From contig JAPLCC010000025.1 in the NCBI GenBank assembly GCA_026392415.1, positions 1 through 64,000 on the forward strand: a stretch of DNA of 64,000 bases, written 5' to 3'. Position numbers and translations under genes: made by a program. Positions 19,687 to 28,158 of the stretch are shown here, one piece after another. The notes beneath the pieces are model-generated. The model searched no databases and had not been told where the DNA came from. It saw only the letters and a program-made list of their open reading frames with translations. The stretch comes from Propionibacteriales bacterium (lineage in GTDB: Bacteria > Actinomycetota > Actinomycetes > Propionibacteriales > Nocardioidaceae). Every line of letters begins with the position of its first letter. Within the stretch, counting starts at the first letter, position 1.

Positions 19687-21021
19687 ATGCCCGAGACCCG
19701 CGCCGTCTATGCAGCGGAGGACCTCTTCGCGAGCTGGCTCGACGAAGCCAGCCGTCGTCCCGGCGAGCCCCTGCGCGTCCAGGTCGGCACCACCCTGCAG
19801 TCGTTCGAGCCCGAGACCGAGCCGCGGTTCACCGACCCCGATCACGTCCAGACGTTCGTCGACCGGGTGCTGGCTCACCTGGCCGCCGCCGAGAGCCGCT
19901 ACGACGACGGCACCGGGCTCGACCTTGCCCAGGTGCCGATCGCGGTCCGCGCCCGGCGCGGCCACCGGCAGGCCCACTACGAAAGAGACGAACTCCCGCT
20001 GCGCGGCGTCATGGCGATCCCTCCACGCGAGGTCGGCGGCGCGTGGTCGTTGCGGGCGGCCGTCGTACTCCACGAGGTGGCGCACCACCTGAGTGGCGGG
20101 ACGGGCCACGACAAGGACTTCCGTACGACGTTCCTGCGGCTCCTCGAGGACATCGGGATGCCCGTGCTGGCCGACCTCCTCCACACCGCCTACCGGTTGA
20201 GCGGACTCGACACCGGCGTCGACGACGAGGACCGCACCCTGTTGCGGATCGGTCGGCTGCTGCGCCAGGCCGAGCGCACGTCCAACACGGCAGAGCGCGA
20301 CGCGTTCTTCAGCAAGGCCCAGGCTCTGGCCACCCGCCACCAGATCGCGCTGGCGGTGGCACGGGCGACCGCGAGCTCGGAGGAGCGGCGCGAGGACCCC
20401 GCGTGGGAGACGGTGCTGATCGGCGAGTCCGGCAAGCGCTCACTCGCCCGCTACGTCCGACTGATGCTCGAGATCGCGCAGGCCAACGACGTGCGGGTGG
20501 CGATCTACACCAGCAACACGCGGGTCACCCTCTACGGCTTCCCGTCCGACATCTCGATCGTGAAGGCTCTCTACGCGTCGCTGGTCACCCAGATGGTCAC
20601 CGACGGCGACGCCCATCTCCGCTCGGGCGCGCACAAGTCCGACACCCGGGAGGTGTGGAACGGTCGACGTCGGCGGTGGGAGCTGCAACCGGTGCACGGC
20701 TCGACGGCACGGGCCGCGTTCTACGAAGCATGGGCCGACCACGTCGGCGAGCGGTTGAAGGCTGCCCGTGACCTCGCGCGTGCGGCGGCCATCCGGGCCG
20801 ACGCCACCGCCCCGACCTCGTCGACCTCCACCGAGGTCGCTCTGAGGGCCAAGGAGGTCGAGGTCGTCGACTACTTCGCGCTGATGCGTCGTGACCACGG
20901 CATCCGCGGCACCTGGAAGGGCACAGCATCGGCCGCCCACGCCGCTCCGGGATCGCGCGACGCCGGCATCAAGGCGGCGGCCCGGGCCCGGCTCGGCACC
21001 GAACGAGCCATCACGACCTGA
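19687..21021 (+). CDS. TIGR04338-type metallohydrolase fused to a DUF2786 domain
   Basis: The N-terminal ~170 residues match an actinobacterial putative metallohydrolase family: the zinc-type motif HEVAHHLSGGTGHD lies at about residue 124, giving HExxH plus a downstream H-D. Residues about 180-225 (LLRIGRLLRQAERTSNTAERDAFFSKAQALATRHQI) match DUF2786. The remaining ~200 residues resemble the C-terminal part of DUF2786 proteins (YTSNTRVTLYGFPSDI). The two families are usually described separately, so this is a fusion worth noting. Substrate unknown. It starts 12 bp after the upstream gene. Confidence 0.7.
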   Translation: MPETRAVYAAEDLFASWLDEASRRPGEPLRVQVGTTLQSFEPETEPRFTDPDHVQTFVDRVLAHLAAAESRYDDGTGLDLAQVPIAVRARRGHRQAHYERDELPLRGVMAIPPREVGGAWSLRAAVVLHEVAHHLSGGTGHDKDFRTTFLRLLEDIGMPVLADLLHTAYRLSGLDTGVDDEDRTLLRIGRLLRQAERTSNTAERDAFFSKAQALATRHQIALAVARATASSEERREDPAWETVLIGESGKRSLARYVRLMLEIAQANDVRVAIYTSNTRVTLYGFPSDISIVKALYASLVTQMVTDGDAHLRSGAHKSDTREVWNGRRRRWELQPVHGSTARAAFYEAWADHVGERLKAARDLARAAAIRADATAPTSSTSTEVALRAKEVEVVDYFALMRRDHGIRGTWKGTASAAHAAPGSRDAGIKAAARARLGTERAITT

Positions 21022-21023
21022 GG

Positions 21024-21401
21024 TCAGGTGCGCGAGCGCCGGTTCGCCCGTCCCGTGGCGCGTGCGACCAGCTCGTCACCGTGGGTGACCCGGATGACGA
21101 AGAGGTCCTCCTTGGCCAGACGCTCCGCCAGATCCGCGCGGGCGACGAGGGAGTCGCCGGGTCGCGCCGGGCGCAGGTAGTCGATGTGGACGGCACTGAC
21201 CACGCCGGAGTGTTCGTCGTCGTTCGCCGCCGCGGCCAGCGCGATGCCGGCAAGGGAGAAGAGGAACGACCCGTGCGCGGTGCCGTGCGGGTTGAGGTGG
21301 TCCTCGGACACCACGACGTGCGCCTCGGCACGTCCACCACCGTGGCCGACCACGTCGATCCCGAGCAGGGCCGCGTAGGCGTCGGGTCGTGGCGAGCTCA
21401 T
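21024..21401 (-). CDS. Hot-dog thioesterase, PaaI-like
   Basis: 125-residue single hot-dog protein with LNPHGTAHGSFLFSLAGIALAAAAN, the PaaI/4HBT active-site helix, and SAVHIDYLRPARPGD. It probably hydrolyses aryl- or acyl-CoA. The start overlaps the upstream SDR stop as ATGA, so the two are coupled. A PaaX-type regulator diverges from the pair. Confidence 0.82.
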   Translation of the reverse strand: MSSPRPDAYAALLGIDVVGHGGGRAEAHVVVSEDHLNPHGTAHGSFLFSLAGIALAAAANDDEHSGVVSAVHIDYLRPARPGDSLVARADLAERLAKEDLFVIRVTHGDELVARATGRANRRSRT

Positions 21402-22243
21402 CGGGGTGCGTCCACGAAGATGTCGTACTCCAGGTCGCCCGTGCCGCCGTATGCATCGAAGTCAGCGACCCCGGCCGCGCGCAGGACGTCGACGTCGAGC
21501 AGGGTCTGACCGGTGTACTCCCGTGACGGGCGGGTCAGCACCTCGATGGCCGCGTCGGCGACGATCTCGGGCGAGCGCGCCTTCTGGATGGCGGCGTCGC
21601 CGCCGAGCAGGTTCTGCACTGCGGCCGTTGCGATGAGCGTCTCGGGCCACAGGCAGTTCGCGGCGATCCCGTCGTCGGCGTACTCCGCGGCCCAGCCGAG
21701 GGTCAGCAAGGACATGCCGTACTTCGCGAGCATGTAGGCCGGGTGCTTGCCGAGCCAGGCCGGGTCCATGTTGAGAGGCGGCGACAGCGACAGGATGTGG
21801 GGGTTGGTCCCCGACCGCAGGTGTGGCAGGCAGGCTCGGGTGAGCAGGTAGGTGCCGCGCAGCTGGATCTGGGTCATCAGGTCGAACCGCTTGACGGGCA
21901 GGTCCTCGGTGCCGTCCAGAGCGATCGCCGAGGCGTTGTTGAGGCAGATGTCGATGCCACCGAATCGCTCGACCGCCTGGGCGACCGCGGCCTCCACCGA
22001 GGCTTCGTCGCGCACGTCACCGACGACTGCGAGCGCCGCTCCCCCGGCCTCCTCGATCTCGGCTGCGGCGGTGTGCACGGTCCCGGGCAACCGCGGATCG
22101 GGTACGTCGGTCTTGGCCAGCAGGACCACGTTGGCACCCTCGCGTGCTGCGGCCAGACCGATGGCCAGACCGATCCCGCGACTGCCGCCGGACATCATCA
22201 GGGTTCGTCCGGCCAGTCGCTGACCGGTGTTGTTCTCGCTCAT
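21398..22243 (-). CDS. Short-chain dehydrogenase/reductase (HSDL2-like)
   Basis: NAD(P)-dependent SDR of 281 residues. Cofactor motif SGGSRGIGLAIG (near residue 20), NNAS at about 105, and catalytic YMLAK with an upstream serine in HILSLSPP. The insert TDVPDPRLPGTVHTAAAEIEEAGG is typical of the HSDL2/SCP2-associated SDR subgroup. The start is the ATG at 22243; the frame upstream is not coding. Likely acts with the coupled thioesterase on acyl-CoA or aromatic-CoA intermediates. Confidence 0.82.
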   Translation of the reverse strand: MSENNTGQRLAGRTLMMSGGSRGIGLAIGLAAAREGANVVLLAKTDVPDPRLPGTVHTAAAEIEEAGGAALAVVGDVRDEASVEAAVAQAVERFGGIDICLNNASAIALDGTEDLPVKRFDLMTQIQLRGTYLLTRACLPHLRSGTNPHILSLSPPLNMDPAWLGKHPAYMLAKYGMSLLTLGWAAEYADDGIAANCLWPETLIATAAVQNLLGGDAAIQKARSPEIVADAAIEVLTRPSREYTGQTLLDVDVLRAAGVADFDAYGGTGDLEYDIFVDAPR

Positions 22244-22329
22244 GGCGCCACCGTTACACAGCAACGACAGTCGCGCCAAGAGTGTTAGACATAGGTCACA
22301 ACGGATTCCCGACGACCGTCACGTACTTG

Positions 22330-22344
22330 TAAGGTTGGCACGCC
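22330..22344 (+). promoter_or_regulatory. -10 box before the PaaX-like gene
   Basis: TAAGGT at 22330-22335 is 9 nt before the ATG at 22345 and no ribosome site is visible, which suggests a very short or absent leader. Confidence 0.35.
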
Positions 22345-23082
22345 ATGCCAGCCCTCAAGCCCGTCTCCACCCGCTCGGCGCTGCTCACCCTGCTGCTCGG
22401 CGCCGAGGTGTCCGCCCTGACGACGCGTGAACTGATCGCGGCGGCATCGGTCGTGGGATTCGCCGAGCCGACCGTGCGCGTCGCCCTGTCCAGGATGACC
22501 GCTGCTGGCGACCTCGCCCGCGACGGCGACGGTCGACACCGGCTCTCCGAGCGTCTGGCCGAGCGTCAGCGCCGACAGGAACGAGCGACCCACCCCCGGC
22601 TGCGCGACTGGGACGGGACCTGGCACCTGGTGGCGATCACCACGGTCGGACGCACGGCGACGGATCGCGCCGATCTTCGCGCCAGTCTCAGCGACCTGCG
22701 CCTCGCCGAGCTCCGCGAAGGTGTCTGGACCCGCCCGACCAACCTCGAGCTCGACTGGACCGATCCGGTCACCGAGGTGTGTGAACGGTTCATCGGCTCA
22801 CCCGAGGATGACGCGACAGCGCTGGCCTCGCGACTGTGGGACCTCGACGACTGGAGCGCGACCGCGCGCGACCTGCTCGACGCGACCGACACCACCGACC
22901 CCGTCCTGCGGTTCACGGCGTGCGCCACCGCTGGTCGTCATCTGCTGACCGATCCCGTCCTGCCGGCAGCGTTGTTGCCCGACGACTGGCCGGGCGACGA
23001 ACTCCGCGCGTCGCACGTCGCCTACAAGCAGTGGATCGTCGAGATGCGACGGAACCTGACGGACCCGGCACCACAGGGCTGA
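22345..23082 (+). CDS. PaaX-family transcriptional regulator
   Basis: GntR-like winged-helix repressor family that senses aryl-CoA in known members. The N terminus MPALKPVSTRSALLTLLLG and PTVRVALSRMTAAGDLARDGDGRHRLSERL form the PaaX helix-turn-helix; a central PaaX domain with RDWDGTWHLVAI and a C-terminal PaaX_C-like part (ASHVAYKQWIVEMR) follow. 245 residues. Divergent from the SDR/PaaI pair, which it probably controls. Confidence 0.85.
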   Translation: MPALKPVSTRSALLTLLLGAEVSALTTRELIAAASVVGFAEPTVRVALSRMTAAGDLARDGDGRHRLSERLAERQRRQERATHPRLRDWDGTWHLVAITTVGRTATDRADLRASLSDLRLAELREGVWTRPTNLELDWTDPVTEVCERFIGSPEDDATALASRLWDLDDWSATARDLLDATDTTDPVLRFTACATAGRHLLTDPVLPAALLPDDWPGDELRASHVAYKQWIVEMRRNLTDPAPQG

Positions 23083-23083
23083 G

Positions 23084-24049
23084 TCAGTCGGTCGCCCGGC
23101 TGGGCTCGCTGCGGAACCGGTTCGGGCGCCCTGCGATCCCCAGGACGCGCCAGACGCGGCGCGAGACCGGATTCATCAGGCCGAGGTCCTCCGCGAGCAT
23201 CCGCACGTCGCCGAGCATGTCCCGCAGCATCTTGCGGGACTCGGGACTCTCCCACCACACCTCGCGGACGACATCCTTCGGGATGCCCATCGCACGGATC
23301 GCCTTGGGGCCGGGCACCACGATCGCGTCACTGAGGACCTTCATCAGCACCGGCGTCAGGACCGATGCGAACGCGCGGTGGACGCTCCCGAGATGCGGCG
23401 CTCGGTGCAGCAGGTACTGGTGCGCGAACCCGATGTGCCGAGCCTCCTCGGCGACGTGGATCTGGCTGATCCTCTCCAGCAACGGATGCATGTGCTCACC
23501 GGAGCGGAGCATCACCTTCTGCACGTGGTCGATCGGCTCCTCTCCCCCGAGCACGCCGATGAAGAAGATGAAGGGCAGGTGCCGGGCCGCAAGCGGAAGG
23601 ATCGGACCCAGCGCCTTGAACAGTCCGTGGGAGCCTTCGACGTCCAGGCCGGTCCGGTTGACGAACTCCTGGAACATCTGGGTGTGGTGGCACTCCTCGG
23701 TCGCCTCGTGCGTGGAGTAGCGGAACTCCGCACGGCCGTTGGGCAGCGACAGGCAGTACATCATCAGCCCGGCAATGAGCACCTGTTCGAACTGCAGACC
23801 GACCTTGACCACGTTGGCCTGGCGGTAGAAGCCGACCTCGATCTGCCGGTCGAGGGGCAGCGACTGGTACCAGTCCGTACGTCCCAGGGCGTCCACAGCA
23901 GGCAGGATCCAGCGCGGATCGGACGGATCGACGGCGTACTCCGGATCGTCCCAGGGAACATCGACGAACGCGTCGAAGTGATGCTCGACAGAAGCCTCGG
24001 ACAACGTCCGCAGGATCTCCTGGTAGGTCTGCTGCTGGGTGCTGGACAT
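23084..24049 (-). CDS. AurF-like diiron oxygenase
   Basis: Member of the p-aminobenzoate N-oxygenase family, ferritin-like diiron proteins that oxygenate amines or other substrates. 321 residues with the metal-binding helices HEATEECHHTQMF (about residue 125) and HVAEEARHIGFAHQYL (about 205) and the glutamate in FEQVLIAG. The start at 24049 (MSSTQQQTYQ) is set by GGCAACGG-type weak spacing and family length; the longer frame is non-coding. No partner ferredoxin is adjacent. Substrate unknown. Confidence 0.8.
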   Translation of the reverse strand: MSSTQQQTYQEILRTLSEASVEHHFDAFVDVPWDDPEYAVDPSDPRWILPAVDALGRTDWYQSLPLDRQIEVGFYRQANVVKVGLQFEQVLIAGLMMYCLSLPNGRAEFRYSTHEATEECHHTQMFQEFVNRTGLDVEGSHGLFKALGPILPLAARHLPFIFFIGVLGGEEPIDHVQKVMLRSGEHMHPLLERISQIHVAEEARHIGFAHQYLLHRAPHLGSVHRAFASVLTPVLMKVLSDAIVVPGPKAIRAMGIPKDVVREVWWESPESRKMLRDMLGDVRMLAEDLGLMNPVSRRVWRVLGIAGRPNRFRSEPSRATD

Positions 24050-24102
24050 GCCGTTGCCTCCGTCGTGGAAACCGCCCTTCCAGCAAGTTAGTGCAAATCG
24101 GT

Positions 24103-24127
24103 GTTGCAGACAACAGGTTTCTGCAAC
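24103..24127. promoter_or_regulatory. Perfect 8-bp inverted repeat upstream of the AurF-like gene
   Basis: GTTGCAGA (24103-24110) and TCTGCAAC (24120-24127) with a 9-nt spacer lie in the 90-bp gap before the AurF-like gene. It could be an operator for a dimeric regulator or a terminator hairpin of the PPOX gene; no U-tract follows. Confidence 0.45.
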
Positions 24128-24139
24128 CTCGGGTAACAC

Positions 24140-25006
24140 CTAGGCGAGATCGAGGGTCCTGACGACGAATCCGGCCCAGTAGGTCGCCCGGATGGCCTCG
24201 AGGACGAGCTCGTCCGGTCCGGGCCCGGGGCGGACCCGACCGCGCAGCACGACGCCGCGCTGCTCGGTGGGCCGCAGGCGCACTGGTTCGTCGAAAGTGA
24301 TGCAGGCGTCCGCGAGGTCGGAGCCACCGAGGTGCGCCCACTCCCGCGGAAGGCGGACGGTCGATGTGGCGGGGTCCCAGCCGACAGGGAGCGCAACGGG
24401 ACCGTCATCGGTCGCCAACCCGAGTACGCCGACGGACTGGCCAGCGAGCCGCGCCAGGTCAGCCGGGACGCCGGACGCGGCGATCCGCGGATCGGTCGAC
24501 GAGGAGCTCTCACCTTGCAGACCCACGCTGGGCACGACGGTGGCGCTGTCGGGCTGGAGCCGGACGAGCACGAAGTCCTGGGGCATGCCTCGGCTCGGGT
24601 GGGCGAGGGTGTCCTGCACGAAGCCGATCACCTGGCGCGGATTGCGCGACGCCCACGACAGCACGGCGGGCGGTACGGCGACGAGGCCGAGCGGACGCTT
24701 GAGGACTGCCTTCGCGTCGCGCACCGACAGCAGCGTGGCCTCGCCGGTGAAGGACACCGATGCCTCGCCACTGCGCACCGTCCAGGCAGCGCGGGGACGC
24801 TTGCGCCAGACCTTGGTCTTGAGCGCGTGATTGTTGGTGAGGACCCAGATCGCTCCTCCGCCGGTCCCATAGAGAACCGGGGTCACCAACGGGCCGCGGG
24901 CAGTGCTGATCGCGACGTAGGCGAGCTTGCTGTCTGCCAGGACGTCGGCGATCTCGCGCTCGTCTGCACCGGATTCGGTGACAGGAGCGTGTGCAGTCGA
25001 AGTCAT
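24140..25006 (-). CDS. PPOX-fold (pyridoxamine 5'-phosphate oxidase-like) protein
   Basis: Flavin- or F420-binding split-barrel fold in about residues 15-110 (LADSKLAYVAISTARGPLVTPVLYG, AIWVLTNNHALKTKVWRKRPRAAWTVR), then ~170 residues without clear family motifs. 288 residues. The start ATG at 25006 has TACAAC 6 nt upstream on the minus strand, suggesting a leaderless message. Reaction unknown. Confidence 0.7.
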   Translation of the reverse strand: MTSTAHAPVTESGADEREIADVLADSKLAYVAISTARGPLVTPVLYGTGGGAIWVLTNNHALKTKVWRKRPRAAWTVRSGEASVSFTGEATLLSVRDAKAVLKRPLGLVAVPPAVLSWASRNPRQVIGFVQDTLAHPSRGMPQDFVLVRLQPDSATVVPSVGLQGESSSSTDPRIAASGVPADLARLAGQSVGVLGLATDDGPVALPVGWDPATSTVRLPREWAHLGGSDLADACITFDEPVRLRPTEQRGVVLRGRVRPGPGPDELVLEAIRATYWAGFVVRTLDLA

Positions 25007-25018
25007 GATTCCGTTGTA
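25007..25018 (-). promoter_or_regulatory. -10-like box before the PPOX gene
   Basis: TACAAC (25013-25018, minus strand) lies 6 nt before the ATG at 25006. The last base departs from TANNNT, so support is modest. Confidence 0.3.
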
Positions 25019-25103
25019 CAGGCAGGAAAGGGCGAGATGGCCGGGGTGTGACGCCACGCACCCGTGACGTCGATCTCCCGATCCGCGACGTTGTCGCCGC
25101 CGA

Positions 25104-25934
25104 TCACGCTCGAGTGGTCACCGGTGCATCGACGCCGGCCACAGGCTCGAACAACGCTGGGTGCGCGCAGTACTCCTGCACCGCGTGCGCGAACCGCGCC
25201 GCCTGGGCGCCGTCGACGTAGCGATGGTCGAACGTGGCGGTGAGGGTCACGATCGGTCGGACGACGACGCGCCCCTGGATGGCAACAGGTCGCTGCGTCA
25301 CCGCACCGACGCACACCAGCACCGGCACCCGGTAGTAGGACGCCAGCGGCGAGTAGGCGCGGACGACGCCCCACATCCCGACGGAAGTGACCATGGCGGA
25401 CCCGAAGGATTCCCGTCGCATCCCGAGCTTCGGCAGATCGAGGTCGAGGTCGGACGTGAGCCAGGCCGACATGCGCAACGCCTGGTGGAGAACGCGCGGC
25501 GGCAGGATCGACAACATCTTCTTGGCCCGCCCGAAGGACGCGTCGGACCCGTCGGAAAGTGATTGCTGGCCGGCGGCGAGCTCCTCGGCGATCTCCACGA
25601 TGCCCTTCCGGTCCGCCTGAGCGACCTTGATGCCCGACAGGTCGGCCCCACCGTCCGTGGACACGATGAAGAACACGTCGACGGAATCGCGTGGGTGTTC
25701 CCTGCCCCGCGCCAGGCGGACGGTCAGTTCGGGCACCGCGACGAGCCCGTGAGCAACAGCCCTTCCGACGAGGTGGGTCATCGTGACATGGGCCGACCCG
25801 GACTCCCGCAGTGTTTCCACGGTCTCCAGCATCGCGGCCGCGTCGATGTCCATGTCCCCGAAGAACTGTGGGTCGTTCGGCGAACCCCAGGTCGATCCAG
25901 CGAGCTTGCGCCAACCGTGCAACCGGGCGCTCAC
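25104..25934 (-). CDS. Stand-alone 2-oxoacid dehydrogenase E2-type acyltransferase catalytic domain
   Basis: 276 residues matching only the catalytic domain of E2 acyltransferases: a truncated N terminus, no lipoyl or peripheral-subunit-binding domain, and the C-terminal active-site motif [14 protein letters not shown] (about residue 236). [29 protein letters not shown] is the usual core strand. Last gene of a six-gene operon, starting with GTGA overlap on the WS/DGAT stop. Without a lipoyl domain it may acylate another carrier; function is inferred only at fold level. Confidence 0.75.
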   Translation of the reverse strand: MSARLHGWRKLAGSTWGSPNDPQFFGDMDIDAAAMLETVETLRESGSAHVTMTHLVGRAVAHGLVAVPELTVRLARGREHPRDSVDVFFIVSTDGGADLSGIKVAQADRKGIVEIAEELAAGQQSLSDGSDASFGRAKKMLSILPPRVLHQALRMSAWLTSDLDLDLPKLGMRRESFGSAMVTSVGMWGVVRAYSPLASYYRVPVLVCVGAVTQRPVAIQGRVVVRPIVTLTATFDHRYVDGAQAARFAHAVQEYCAHPALFEPVAGVDAPVTTRA

Positions 25935-27313
25935 GACGCGGCGTCCACGAGCTCGGCAACAGAGCGTGCAATTCCGTCGGCCAGCACGTCGAGGTCGGGC
26001 GCTGCGTCGTGGTCACCGGTGATTCCGAAGACCAGTGCGTCGCGGTAGGAGAAGATCGCGATGCCGATACGGACCCGGTCAGCGATGGGGACATAGGGCA
26101 GCACCTGCTCGAGCTCCCGACCCAGCGAATACAACGTCTGGCGAGGACCGGGAACGTTGGTGGTGACCGTGGCGATCTGCCGCTGCGGGAGGCGCAGTGC
26201 CAGCCGAACACCCCACGAAACAGGCAGGAACGGCGCGTGTCCGGCGAGCGCAGTGACCACTGCGCCGGCCTCCGCTTCGTGGCGGGACTGGAGGGCCCTG
26301 ACCCTTCGGTGGACCTCATCGAGCCGCTCGAGCGGGTCGGCAATGTCCACCGGAAGGTAGGGAAGCAGGAGCGACACCCTGTTGTCGGTGATCGCCTCCT
26401 CCCCCGGGACACGCGTCGAGACCGGCACCAGGGTGCGCAGCGAGCGCGCCGCGAGCACCTCGCCACGTCCCAGGAGGAGCTGCTGGAAGCCGCCCGTGAT
26501 GGCGGCCAGGGCGACGTCGTTGACACTGACGCCTCGTGCGTGGCGCAGCGGCCGGAGGGCCTCCAGGCTGGTCTCGGTCCAGGCATAGCGTCGACCACCG
26601 CCGAGCGGACCAACCACGGATGTCGCCCGGACCGGTCGAGCCGCCGTTGCCAGCTGAGCCAGGCCGTCCGTCGTGGTGGCGACCGAACTGACCAGCGTCC
26701 GCGGCTCGGCCACGAATGCTCCTATCTGGCGGATCGCTCGACGTGGGGCGGTCATCAGGTTGCGTGCCGCAGTTGCCGCGAACAAACGGGTCGATCCCAC
26801 CGGCTTCGGATCCCACCGGTCGACCGGAGGTTCGGGTGGGTGCGGGGTCGGATCCAGGACCAGCGTGTAGAGATCGGTCCCGGACACCCCGTCGGCAACG
26901 CTGTGGTGCAGCTTGGACAGCACTGCCCATCGGTCGTCCGGAAGTCCTTCGCAGAACCAGTACTCCCACAGAGGACGGTCCCGGTCCATCCGTCGAGCCA
27001 TCACCCAGCTCATCAGTGCACCGATCTCTCGCCGTCCCGCAGGTGCGGCGACCGTCGTACGACGAACATGGGCATGCACGTCGAAGTCGGGGTCGTCCAC
27101 CCACTCCGGAGCAACCAGGTCGATGGGCGCCCTGCGCAACTTCTGCCGGTAGCGAGGTAGCAGCGGCAGGCGCTCCGCGATCGATGTCAGGAAGTCCTCG
27201 AACTCGGGCGCCGGGCCCGCGAAGATCGCCAGCGAGCCGATCGCGAGGGACGCCGATGCGTCGACGTCCTCCGCGTCGAGGAAGCTCACGGAGAGCGGAG
27301 TCAGGCGCTCCAT
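25931..27313 (-). CDS. Wax ester synthase / diacylglycerol acyltransferase (WS/DGAT)
   Basis: Makes triacylglycerol or wax esters from acyl-CoA and an alcohol acceptor. 460 residues with [10 protein letters not shown] at the N terminus, the catalytic HHxxxDG at 136-142 (HHSVADG), and [14 protein letters not shown] near 355 in the C-terminal domain. It starts 1 bp after the DsrE-like gene and overlaps the E2-like gene. In mycobacteria a WS/DGAT (tgs1) is under hypoxia control by DosR; a DosR-like site heads this operon. Confidence 0.93.
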   Translation of the reverse strand: MERLTPLSVSFLDAEDVDASASLAIGSLAIFAGPAPEFEDFLTSIAERLPLLPRYRQKLRRAPIDLVAPEWVDDPDFDVHAHVRRTTVAAPAGRREIGALMSWVMARRMDRDRPLWEYWFCEGLPDDRWAVLSKLHHSVADGVSGTDLYTLVLDPTPHPPEPPVDRWDPKPVGSTRLFAATAARNLMTAPRRAIRQIGAFVAEPRTLVSSVATTTDGLAQLATAARPVRATSVVGPLGGGRRYAWTETSLEALRPLRHARGVSVNDVALAAITGGFQQLLLGRGEVLAARSLRTLVPVSTRVPGEEAITDNRVSLLLPYLPVDIADPLERLDEVHRRVRALQSRHEAEAGAVVTALAGHAPFLPVSWGVRLALRLPQRQIATVTTNVPGPRQTLYSLGRELEQVLPYVPIADRVRIGIAIFSYRDALVFGITGDHDAAPDLDVLADGIARSVAELVDAAS

Positions 27314-27314
27314 G

Positions 27315-27824
27315 TCAGATGAAGAGGAGTTGGGCGCCGGCGGTCAACTCGATGAAGTCGGCGGCGCTGATGATGGCCTCGACCTCTTCGAACAGGTCCG
27401 CCTCCTCCAGTCCCTGCATGTCTGCCGACATGCGACACGCCCAGAGGTGCCCACCGGAATCGACGATCTGTTGCAGGAACTCCGGCACCTCGGGGATCCC
27501 CAGGTCATCGATCGCCTTGCGCATCTGGTGCGTCGCCAGCGCCGTCATTCCGGGTATGCCGCCCAGACCCTGCGGCAAGTGCATGGCAGTGTTGCCGAGG
27601 AGGGTGAGCTTGAGGTCGGCCATGGTTTTCCTGTTGATCATGTCGAAGCCCCAGAAGGTGAAGAAGAGGTGGGTTTCGACGCCTTCTCCCAGTGCGGCGT
27701 TCGCCAGCACCAGCCCGGGATAGGCCATGTCCAGGTTGCCCTTGGAACAGATGATGGCGAGCTTTCGGCCAGCCTGGTCCTCTCCGAAGGAGGGGACGAC
27801 GGCGGCGTGTTCGGTGGTGGTCAT
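27315..27824 (-). CDS. DsrE/DsrF/DrsH-like (DsrE2-type) sulfur-transfer protein
   Basis: 169 residues with KLAIICSKGNLDMAYPGLVLANAALGEG at the start, FFTFWGFDMINRK in the middle, and a cysteine in LWACRMSADMQG near 130. These are features of DsrE2-like proteins, which carry persulfide sulfur in the cytosol or at the membrane. It lies between DsrC/TusE and WS/DGAT genes with tight spacing. Confidence 0.85.
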   Translation of the reverse strand: MTTTEHAAVVPSFGEDQAGRKLAIICSKGNLDMAYPGLVLANAALGEGVETHLFFTFWGFDMINRKTMADLKLTLLGNTAMHLPQGLGGIPGMTALATHQMRKAIDDLGIPEVPEFLQQIVDSGGHLWACRMSADMQGLEEADLFEEVEAIISAADFIELTAGAQLLFI

Positions 27825-27842
27825 GCGAGTTCTCCTCGAGTC

Positions 27843-28157
27843 TCAGACACAGCCGTGCGGCTTGGGCAGCCCGGCGACGTACGCCAGCTTCTTGGCAGGC
27901 TTCTGCGGAAAGAGCGCGAACATGGTCTTGACGGGAATGCCGCCGACGACCCCGATCCTTCGCAGCGTCGCGGTCTCGCCCTGCTCGACGAAGTCGGAGC
28001 GCACGAAGCGGATCGCGCGCCAGTGCTCGTCGGTGAGGTCGACGCCGATCTGCGCGGCGAGGGACTTCCCGAGGTCTTCGCTCCACTCGTCCGGATCGGT
28101 GAGGAAGCCCTCGTTGTCGATGCTGATCACGTGCCCGTCGATCGTGGTGGTGGGCAT
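27843..28157 (-). CDS. DsrC/TusE-family sulfur relay protein, single C-terminal cysteine
   Basis: 104-residue sulfur carrier. Family blocks DNEGFLTDPDEWSEDLG, LTDEHWRAIRFVR and the C-terminal arm ending GLPKPHGCV with C103 next to last. The second arm cysteine, about ten residues earlier in true DsrC proteins, is absent here (AYVAGLPKP), which matches TusE-like single-Cys members. Located between the SQR-like flavoprotein and the DsrE-like protein. Sulfur probably moves from the flavoprotein side to DsrE/DsrC; the final acceptor is unknown. Confidence 0.9.
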   Translation of the reverse strand: MPTTTIDGHVISIDNEGFLTDPDEWSEDLGKSLAAQIGVDLTDEHWRAIRFVRSDFVEQGETATLRRIGVVGGIPVKTMFALFPQKPAKKLAYVAGLPKPHGCV

Positions 28158-28158
28158 C

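Noticed and set aside
18427..20340. 637-residue open frame on the minus strand
   Set aside because: Antisense to the CDP-glycerol-transferase-like and metallohydrolase genes.
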